Shown one piece after another: positions 58,301 to 64,000 of a DNA stretch of 64,000 nucleotides (position 1 is its first letter; the number at the start of each line of letters is the position of its first letter). The stretch is from Lutjanus erythropterus (taxonomy: Eukaryota; Chordata; Actinopteri; Lutjaniformes; Lutjanidae), in contig CM034595.1 of NCBI GenBank assembly GCA_020091685.1, positions 41,771,057-41,835,056 on the forward strand, read 5' to 3'. The notes under the pieces were generated by a model. It had not been told where the DNA came from. It searched no databases and saw nothing but the letters and a program-made list of their open reading frames with translations. The translations under genes and the position numbers were made by a program.

Positions 58301-61300
58301 ACTGTGCATGGTAGTATAATGTTCTTTCTTTTAAAATTGTAATCCTGCTAATAATCCCCATTTTTATTAAATGTATCTGTAATCAGGTTGCATCTTTTTT
58401 TTTATCTGTAACTGTAATGGAATAAATTTACCTTTTCTTGTAACCAAATGACATAATGCTGATCCATGTAATCTGTTACTCCCCAAACCTGAACAGGAAG
58501 TACGTATATGGTGTGTTAGCATGTTGAGTAAAATTGCTGTCATGTCTTTCTTTTTGCTGCCAAGTTTTGGCTCCAATTAAAATACATTTCAAGCCAAACA
58601 CAGGAGAGAAAACAAGTTAGATCAGACTTTGAAAATTGATCTTTCTTTTCTCACTTGCCTCTCAGGGCTTCTGTAAACCTATAATCTTCATCAAACCACA
58701 TTTATGCCTAATTGCAATCTAAATGGGGGGTTATGGGACGCTGCAGAGCATTTTATTTGCCAGAAAGATTGTTTGATAAAATAGCTTAATAAAGTTGTTT
58801 TCTCTGATAGTGAGGAACTAACAAAGCCCTAACAACTGTCAAAGGTAGAATCAAGTTATCATCACTTTTAACGAATTACTGGAAAATGATGCGAGTTACT
58901 GACTGGTGCTGTTTGATGTTTACAGGGTGAGAAGGGCATTCAGGGAAGATCTGGTCCCACAGGTCCTGCTGGGATAGGAGAACCAGGACAACCAGTGAGT
59001 ACGAAAAATAAATAATGGTCTTTTTTTTATATATTTTTATGTATTTTTTTTTATTATTGCTATAAGTATATCATCAAGATACACATACAAGATCTTGTGC
59101 ACAGTTAATTACTTTTAAGTCCATTCTGCATAACAGTTTCTTCAAAGCATAACTGCACTCTAGTTTCAAAGGTGTCAGTGTAAACAATAAATATGAAGTA
59201 CCCATATATTTATTTAAGTAAAAGTAGCAATGCAACAGTGTAAAAATACTCTGTTACAAATCAAAATTGAATTTAAGTACAGTATAAGAAAAAAAAAAGT
59301 ATTTCCAGCAAAATGCACTTAAAATATCAAAAGTGAAAGTACTCATTAGGCAGAGTGGGATATCTTGAATGTGTATATTGCCGTATTTTGTCAATACTTT
59401 ACAATACAGCTTGCAATTTGCAGTATAATTTTATTGTATGAATCAATATAAGTTTATTGCATGGTACTTAAAAGCAAGACCATTTGGAACAAAAATTCTA
59501 AAAATTCTGATATTCTGCAGAAGCTACTTTAGTGCAGTACTTGAGTAAATGTACTTAGTTACATTCCACCACTGGCAGATTTTATTTTATGCACAAATAC
59601 ATAAATTTTTTGATCAGTTTGTTGAAAACTAGTTCCTTGTCTGGTAAAAGTAGGGTTTGATTTTAAAAATCAAACGTTTTCATAAAGAGTGAGTTAACAT
59701 CCAGAAAAACGTGTAAGATACTTTTATTCACTTAAATATAGTTTTCTTCTGGTTTTTACAAACTGGTTAAGTTGTCAAACATGAGCGTGTTCTGTGCACT
59801 TTTCTCACATCCAATTCCAGGATTCCTGGGAATTTAAGTTTAGAACAATTTTCAACCCCCTGCTGCCACCTGCAGCACCAATGTGCAAAGCTTCTCAGTA
59901 GTGCACATTTATTCTGTCTGATATCGATCCACATTGTTTTTCAGTTGCCTCTTTACTATTTTATGTATTCCTGAAGCCTTGTGCCATTTGTAGATTTTTA
60001 CTGAAGTTGTTTGTCTGTTCCAGGGTCCCCCAGGACCCCCGGGTGCTCAAGGAAACCCAGGACCGCCTGGAGAGGGGTTTCCAGGGCCTAAAGTGGGTCA
60101 AGTTTTTAACTACGTGTTGGCTAAAGGAGTGTTTTTTAATAATATGTCACAGTACATAAAGGATACTCTGATCATGCAGAATTTCATACCAACCACAGTG
60201 GACTCTGATTTGCTGATTTCACCACACAGTATGGAAATGGTGACAGTTACAGAGACTTTTAAAATTGGATGATTTTGATAACAAAAAGTTCAGTAATAAA
60301 GTCTCAGAGACTTTGTTATGTACGCTGCAACAACATTTTTATGTTGACTAATTTAACATTTAATTCTCAGGAAAGAATGCAGATTATTCAGTCCCTCAAG
60401 CGTGTAAATCTAAACTAATATTCATAAGGTTTCTTTCATTCATTCAGTTTTTGCCCCTGCCTTTACTAGAAATTTGACAGGGCAGAATTTACAAAATGCA
60501 TGCTCCTTTCCTTTAAAATGTTCCTCAAGAAACAGGGGTTCTTCTTAGAAAGTCTTGTTTGATGTAGCTGTATTGTTGTCAGTAGACTTTTAGAGAAAAA
60601 AAGGTTGAAAATGTAGATGTAAACTGCAAACACGTTTCTTTATGTTCTATATTTTGTATTATTCTGTAAGTCTTTGTACAAAGGCCCTTCTAGGGACGAG
60701 AGTTGCCAACTAGCTTAGAATATAAATGCTGTGGTCGGTGGTATTGGTTCATGTTATATACTTGTTCACGTTACTATTAAATTAATCATCAGAAAAAATA
60801 TTTACATAAAGAAGAAGGGTTGAAATAGAATAGGAGTCTAGATATTGATAGTGGAGATAATGGAGCCACCATCGAGATGTAACCCCAGAGCAGATGCAAA
60901 GCAGAACAGATTGATTCATGGAAATAATAAGCAGGACATGTTTTCACTGATTTCTACAAAACATTGTGCATTTACTCAGGAATTTTTTGGCACAACGTCA
61001 CATTTGAAACATGTTGGACATGTGTGAAGTTTATGTAATTATATCATGAGATCTGTTTGAGGACAGTGATGTCACACTTTCCATCTTTGCTTCAGGGTGA
61101 TCGAGGGTACGATGGTCCGAGGGGAAATCGTGGACTTCCTGGAGCTGGGGTCAAAGGTGACAAGGTACACAGACTTGAAATTAATTTTTTCTGATGCTGC
61201 AAGACGTCCACTTATGTCTCATATACTCTGATACAGAGCTCACTTATGAAATTCATTTGCAGTAAAAATCTTTTCTCAGGGCAATCAGGGGCCGCCCGGG

Positions 61301-63973
61301 ATTACAGGTCCAGTCGGTGCTCCTGGTGTGGGACTTCAAGGCGAAAAGGTGAAAACTGCTGGTACCTCAGCTCAAACTGAAGGGACCAGATCCTAAGCCT
61401 GTTTACACCTGGTATTAAAATGCTTCTCAGGTGATCTGATCACCGGTGGACAGCTACGAGTGATCGGATTTCACTTTTCAAATCTCAATGCAAATAACAC
61501 ATCACTTTTTAATACAAAGGAAAAAATAACTTTTGCATTAACATTTGCTTAATTTACAAGAAGGCACAAATGCTGCGACTGACTGACTGTTTTTATAAGG
61601 AAAGAAACAACTCAATGTGTTGCATTTAATGCCATATTTGCAAGAAGGCATACATGATTAAGAAATTGCCTTACCTGTTTCACAAAGTTTATTGAGTTTA
61701 GCAACAACTCTCCCAATTGCACAATTTTTTAAGGAAAACTGGGCATGTGGCAGTTACTAGTTCACTGGTGAAATCACTTGGACATCTGCTGCTTATCTTG
61801 GCAGGTGAAAGAGCCCAAACTTGTAAGCTGCATTACAGTGAATCAGTGATGTACCTACAGGATGTCAGTTGAGTAGGTGGTTCTTCAGCGTGACCCAGAA
61901 CACATTTGTGTACATACTGCTGAAATAATGTGGTCACATGTGGCCCAGACCACCTCAGAATGTGGTCTGAGGTATCGAATCTCAATGACCAGTTGTGATT
62001 GCATCAACCAAGACACATGTTTATGCCAGGTGTGAACAGCCTCACTTTCATAAACATAAAGATATCATACAGAAAGCCACCAGTGTCTTCCAACTGGTCT
62101 TGTTAGATTTGCTGATTTTGACTTATTCTTCTTTCTCGCAGGGCGATCTGGGCCCAGTCGGACCTGCAGGCCCCAGAGGACTCCCAGGGATTGGAATAAC
62201 TGGACCAAAGGTAAGACTGGAGGGGAGCGTCCATTAACTGACAGGATGTTTGTCTCAGAAACAGAAACTCGGATGCTAATTGTGATCGACGGTCAGCTGA
62301 TTCCCTGATTGCATCTAAATCATTTTGCATATTATATGAGACAAATATGTGGAGTGAAACAGAGCTGACTTGTCAGTCAAATGTCTGCATGAATCAGTTT
62401 CCCTGTCAATCATGGAGATAAGAGAGAGGCTGTTATTGGTGGACTGTTTGTAGTCTGAGACACATTTATTTCATATTCAGTTCTGGTTTCCTGTGTCCTA
62501 AATTACTCTCAAAATAGAAAATAAAAAAGACATAACATAATTAAAAGTCAAAAACAAAAATGGTCAGTGAGGTATGATTGGCCCAGAGAGATCTTGCATG
62601 GGTAGAAATCTCTCTGAGATTATAAAACACTGAATATTTCACTGTGTGTGTAAATGTTACCTGTAGGGGAACCAGGGACCTCGAGGTGAATTTGGGCTGC
62701 CAGGTGAGAGAGGTGTGGGAGAACCAGGACCGAAAGTAAGTATAGTTCCCTTTAAAGAAACAGTTTGACATATTAGGAAACACGCTTCTTTGGTTTCTTG
62801 CCAAGAGTGAGAAGAGAGGAGTGATATCACTCTTGTCTGTACGCTAAACATGAAGCTAGAGTGAGCAGTTGGTTAGCTTAGCTTAGCATAGCATAAAGAC
62901 TTGTCATTTTGTTTTTTCAACATATTAAACAAACAAGATATAACATCTTTATGATACAGCTGTAAAGGTGGGTGTATTGTATCTTTGGAAACAGCCTAGC
63001 TAGCCTGTTTTCAACCTATATGCTAAGCTAAGCTAGCTCCATAGGTAAAGTCCAGATGAGCAGCAAAACAGTGAGTATCTAGCTTTAGTATCGTGATGTA
63101 TTTCTGAGTGAAACAGGATCAGCAGACAGGACATAATGCTGGGAGGTCGTGTCTTGATGAGACCCCCAGAGCATCTTGCAGGAGTGATCCTTTCTCTCAA
63201 GCCATGATCGTTCCCTAATCTTAACCAAGCACTTTCTGTCCCTAAACTTACCCAGATCTCAACCACAGCATTGTCACAAACATAATTAATTTGTATAGTG
63301 TTCACATTGAAGAGCCAATGACTTTTGCAAATCAAGGCTTCCCATCTAGATACGTTTACAAGCAGAAAACTTGACTGGATTTTGATATGAGAATACAAAG
63401 AAATTTATTTTTTTGCATTACTTTGGCATATTTTTAAATAGGTGAATAATGGGCATGGGAATGGCTGTTAAACTTCCTGTCTAACTCTTGGCAAGCAAGC
63501 ATATTTCTTAAAATGAAATGTAAAATATCATCTTGAGGAAGAGTCTGAAACTGTAGGTCATTAACTGTAGTTCTGTTATCCCTGCCATCTGCTAATATTA
63601 AGGGGGTGGGGCTTATGACCTATACTGCAGCCAGCCACCAGGGGGCTTGCCAGATGTTTTGGCTGTCATGTCGTCCATTTTTATAAATGTAAATGGTTCA
63701 GACTAGTCGCAGAAATGAAAATAAACAAGCATTAATCTCTAAATCAGTGACTTAACAAGAAGCTGTAAGAGGTTAAAGGTCAGAGTGACCTTGAGTGACC
63801 AGAGTGCTAATGCTTTCATACCTTTGCTCAGTGGTTTACGTGATGCTCCATCAGTCTGCACCTCACTGATGCTGTGATGATGATTTTTTTTTGTCTCTCA
63901 GGGTGACCCGGGGGCCGAGGGTTTACCAGGTATACCAGGTCAGCCAGGAGAGGACGGAGCCCCGGGACAAAAG
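46224..63973 (+). CDS. col28a1: col28a1 (collagen type XXVIII alpha 1), 5' part, 18 coding exons, continues past the window
   Basis: Exons: 46224-46365, 48319-48884, 50733-50753, 50843-50902, 51064-51117, 51883-51927, 52013-52039, 52139-52183, 52263-52307, 54580-54633, 57619-57687, 58926-58994, 60024-60092, 61096-61164, 61280-61348, 62142-62210, 62667-62735 and 63902-63973 (1614 nt, 538 residues). The protein opens with a signal peptide (VAFCLLLLALVHEATG) and a short basic segment. A VWA domain follows with an intact MIDAS (DSSES, then T in GHGTYTT, D in LMTDGVD). Next is a Cys-containing linker (CPQAQVCLCERG) and then Gly-X-Y repeats. A VWA followed by a collagen helix with regularly placed short breaks is typical of collagen XXVIII, a secreted, basement-membrane-associated collagen of peripheral nerve in mammals. 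The second VWA and any Kunitz domain would lie to the right. Divergent from mios, as in mammals. Confidence 0.92.
46758..46975 (+). repeat. tRNA-derived SINE relic (V-SINE-like)
   Basis: The head GACCAGCTGTGGCTCAGAGT resembles a tRNA A box. The body has the fish SINE words TCCATGGGCAAGATACTGAA, CCCCAAGTTGC, GTGAAAGGGTGAATGAGAG and TAAAACACTTTGTAT. Lies in col28a1 intron 1. Confidence 0.65.
47195..48010 (+). mobile_element. Non-LTR retrotransposon (LINE) 3' relic with reverse-transcriptase C-terminal remnant
   Basis: The + strand reads KLLGIILDARLTSLEYIDNI, then VTSDTLNQVIQASVLLHLDY with CSVLL. This is the LGxxLDxxL...HI and A..LS.LDY region after the RT palm in fish LINEs. It breaks into several frames afterwards. 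The tail TGGACCCCAGGAAGACTAGC, then ATAATGATAAAC..AATAAATTACA, looks like a LINE 3' UTR. No intact ORF. Confidence 0.65.
48319..48884 (+). CDS. col28a1: col28a1 coding exon 2 (VWA domain)
   Basis: Acceptor ctccaacag, donor GAGATG|GTGAGT; 566 bp, phase 1 in and 0 out. One exon carries the whole VWA domain: LEVAFILDSSESAKIFLFER, MNYIGHGTYTTYAITNASQL, VAVLMTDGVDHPRNPDVIAA and KFFTIGLSDI. MIDAS residues DxSxS, T and D are all present. Confidence 0.95.
49290..49500 (+). repeat. Decayed MITE of the 22.7-kb family
   Basis: GAAGGGGAGGGTGAAGC, then TTGGTTGCAATTTGCAGC and GATGCCACTAAATCC match the right part of that family. Intronic in col28a1. Confidence 0.5.
49510..49900 (+). repeat. Interspersed repeat family R2, copy A
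   Basis: Contains GACTTTCGTGAATCCGAACTAA and AAGGTAAAGTAGTGAAAATATT, then ACATTTAAGCTGGTATTGAT. The same words, slightly changed, occur in order at 56010-56310. Confidence 0.55.
50733..50753 (+). CDS. col28a1: col28a1 coding exon 3 (21-bp microexon)
   Basis: AG acceptor AAATCCAG, donor GGG|GTGAGT, encoding SAVASEG between the VWA and the Cys linker. Phase 0 at both ends, so skipping it would keep frame. Supported by strong splice signals and frame only. Confidence 0.65.
50843..50902 (+). CDS. col28a1: col28a1 coding exon 4 (Cys linker, helix start)
   Basis: Acceptor ctgttag, donor TCCA|GTGAGT; 60 bp. It encodes CPQAQVCLCERGERGPPGSP. The three Cys likely form interchain bonds at the start of the helix, by analogy with other collagens. 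Confidence 0.9.
51064..51117 (+). CDS. col28a1: col28a1 coding exon 5 (collagen, 54 bp)
   Basis: GRKGDPGFRGPPGLKGAR: six triplets. Acceptor ttccag, donor AGG|GTAAGT. Confidence 0.92.
51883..51927 (+). CDS. col28a1: col28a1 coding exon 6 (collagen, 45 bp)
   Basis: GESGLNGRPGNDGPE: five triplets. Acceptor tttatcag, donor GAG|GTAAAA. Confidence 0.92.
52013..52039 (+). CDS. col28a1: col28a1 coding exon 7 (collagen, 27 bp)
   Basis: GRPGYKGNK: three triplets. Acceptor ttctacag, donor AAG|GTGGGT. Confidence 0.85.
52139..52183 (+). CDS. col28a1: col28a1 coding exon 8 (collagen, 45 bp)
   Basis: GERGDCGTPGEKGDA: five triplets, with an unusual Cys at position Y. Acceptor tctttcag, donor GCT|GTATGA. 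Confidence 0.9.
52263..52307 (+). CDS. col28a1: col28a1 coding exon 9 (collagen, 45 bp)
   Basis: GPEGPPGQRGPKGEQ: five triplets. Acceptor ttttgcag, donor CAG|GTAGAG. Confidence 0.92.
53080..53815 (+). repeat. Fish interspersed repeat (TTAGCATGTTAGCATTGTCA type), interrupted
   Basis: The left part has CGAAACCATGACGATAATG, GAACCTCTGATGATCATTAA and CCAAATGTCTGCAAAACTGA. The right part has CATTAGCATGTTAGCATTGT and GAAGCACCTCTGTGTCTAAG. The two parts are separated by about 330 bp of unrelated sequence. Intronic, non-coding. Confidence 0.5.
54580..54633 (+). CDS. col28a1: col28a1 coding exon 10 (collagen, 54 bp)
   Basis: GAMGPPGDMGPEGPGGPK: six triplets. Acceptor ttttgcag, donor AAA|GTAAGT. Confidence 0.92.
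55895..56310 (+). repeat. Interspersed repeat family R2, copy B, with a 60-bp inverted repeat
   Basis: Arms 55895-55955 and 56121-56180 are inverted copies (AGCCTCCAGACTCTTTG... versus ...GGAGTCTGGAGGCTTTGG). The part after 56200 is shared with copy A (GTAAAGCACTGAAAATATT, then ACTTAAACTGATATTGATT). In col28a1 intron 10. Confidence 0.65.
56391..56775. mobile_element. MITE with AAAGGAGTAGTTCGACAT terminal inverted repeats
   Basis: The left end TTTAAAGGAGTAGTTCGACA and the right end ATGTTGAACTATTCTTTTGA are inverted copies. The middle has TTTCCTGGCAACCTCGGCGT and AAGAAGTCGCTGTG. This matches a fish MITE also seen in parts at 36955-37290, 43567-43855 and 62750-63515. Confidence 0.7.
57619..57687 (+). 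CDS. col28a1: col28a1 coding exon 11 (69-bp unit 1)
   Basis: GDR GPS GVP GPP GDI GI GFP GGK: 23 codons with a two-residue break (GI) after five triplets. Acceptor tgccacag, donor AAG|GTAACT. Confidence 0.94.
57990..58268 (+). repeat. Decayed hAT-like MITE (ATTATCGATTAATC type)
   Basis: It opens AACGATATTTTCATCATCGA and contains AAATGTCAGAAATTGGTGAA, GATGTCCTCAAATGTCATTT and ATTAATTGATTGATT. Same family as 1190, 9710 and 38760. Confidence 0.6.
58926..58994 (+). CDS. col28a1: col28a1 coding exon 12 (69-bp unit 2)
   Basis: GEK GIQ GRS GPT GPA GI GEP GQP. Same 5+break+2 layout. Acceptor gtttacag, donor CCA|GTGAGT. Confidence 0.94.
59190..59576 (+). repeat. MITE ending in AATGTACTTAGTTACATTCC-ACCACTG
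   Basis: The right end (about 59540-59576) has GTACTTGAGTAAATGTACTT, then AGTTACATTCCACCACTGGC. This is the common fish hAT-like MITE terminus (CAGTGGTGGAA when inverted). The left end is less clear. Related to 745-1190. Confidence 0.6.
60024..60092 (+). CDS. col28a1: col28a1 coding exon 13 (69-bp unit 3)
   Basis: GPP GPP GAQ GNP GPP GE GFP GPK. Acceptor tgttccag, donor AAA|GTGGGT. Confidence 0.94.
60093..61095. other. col28a1 intron 13
   Basis: Intron DNA in which I see no gene, RNA or bounded repeat. Confidence 0.5.
61096..61164 (+). CDS. col28a1: col28a1 coding exon 14 (69-bp unit 4)
   Basis: GDR GYD GPR GNR GLP GA GVK GDK. Acceptor gcttcag, donor AAG|GTACAC. Confidence 0.94.
61280..61348 (+). 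CDS. col28a1: col28a1 coding exon 15 (69-bp unit 5)
   Basis: GNQ GPP GIT GPV GAP GV GLQ GEK. Acceptor tttctcag, donor AAG|GTGAAA. Only 115 bp separates it from exon 14. Confidence 0.94.
62142..62210 (+). CDS. col28a1: col28a1 coding exon 16 (69-bp unit 6)
   Basis: GDL GPV GPA GPR GLP GI GIT GPK. Acceptor tctcgcag, donor AAG|GTAAGA. Confidence 0.94.
62667..62735 (+). CDS. col28a1: col28a1 coding exon 17 (69-bp unit 7)
   Basis: GNQ GPR GEF GLP GER GV GEP GPK. Acceptor acctgtag, donor AAA|GTAAGT. Confidence 0.94.
62750..63515. mobile_element. Hairpin-type MITE (TTAGCTTAGCTTAGCATA), interrupted
   Basis: The left arm has TTTAAAGAAACAGTTTGACA, then TTCTTGCCAAGAGTGAGAAG and GGTTAGCTTAGCTTAGCATA. 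Inverted arm pieces follow at 63020-63040 (ATGCTAAGCTAAGCTAGCTC) and 63473-63515 (CTAACTCTTGGCAAGCAAGC). About 400 bp between the last two (CCTAATCTTAACCAAGCAC) looks like another inserted repeat. Confidence 0.6.
63902..63973 (+). CDS. col28a1: col28a1 coding exon 18 (collagen, 72 bp)
   Basis: GDP GAE GLP GIP GQP GED GAP GQK: eight perfect triplets with no break, ending the 69-bp series. Acceptor tctctcag, donor AAG|GTAACT. The gene continues beyond 64000. Confidence 0.93.
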
Positions 63974-64000
63974 GTAACTTCATGGTATGAAGTATTTTAT

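Overview
The window is nuclear DNA of a teleost fish, probably a percomorph. The evidence is intron-rich vertebrate genes, AT-rich introns, and fish-type short DNA transposons and tRNA-derived SINEs. There is no prokaryotic, viral or plasmid content. All exon boundaries below were read by hand from splice consensus, frame and recalled family similarity; no alignment was run.

Four genes are present, in the order and orientation expected of the vertebrate ICA1-GLCCI1-MIOS-COL28A1 block. (1) The last two coding exons of ica1 (+ strand, 155-630). (2) A complete glcci1 on the - strand (4933-26335, 8 coding exons, 489 codons), convergent with ica1. (3) A complete mios on the - strand (30605-43325, 11 coding exons, 878 codons), encoding the GATOR2 subunit of the amino-acid/mTORC1 pathway. 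(4) The first 18 coding exons of col28a1 on the + strand (46224-63973, 538 codons, running off the right edge), encoding signal peptide, VWA domain and the first part of the collagen helix. mios and col28a1 are divergent and share an interval of roughly 1 kb that carries a palindromic TCTCGCGAGA promoter motif. rpa3 and umad1, which lie between MIOS and GLCCI1 in mammals, are not visible here. The genes share synteny, not an obvious pathway.

The rest is intron and intergenic DNA with many decayed mobile elements. These include a short hAT element with a perfect 8-bp target duplication that retains a BED zinc-finger ORF, a second hAT relic, a LINE reverse-transcriptase relic, two SINE relics, several MITE families, a three-copy repeat family, and a duplicated segment present both inside a mios intron and upstream of its start codon.

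The two most notable observations are in the genes. One mios intron is a U12-type AT-AC intron, forced by frame arithmetic. In col28a1, seven consecutive 69-bp exons each encode the same 23-residue collagen unit with a Gly-X interruption at the same place. I found no undescribed biological system; this is an ordinary vertebrate locus with some instructive details.
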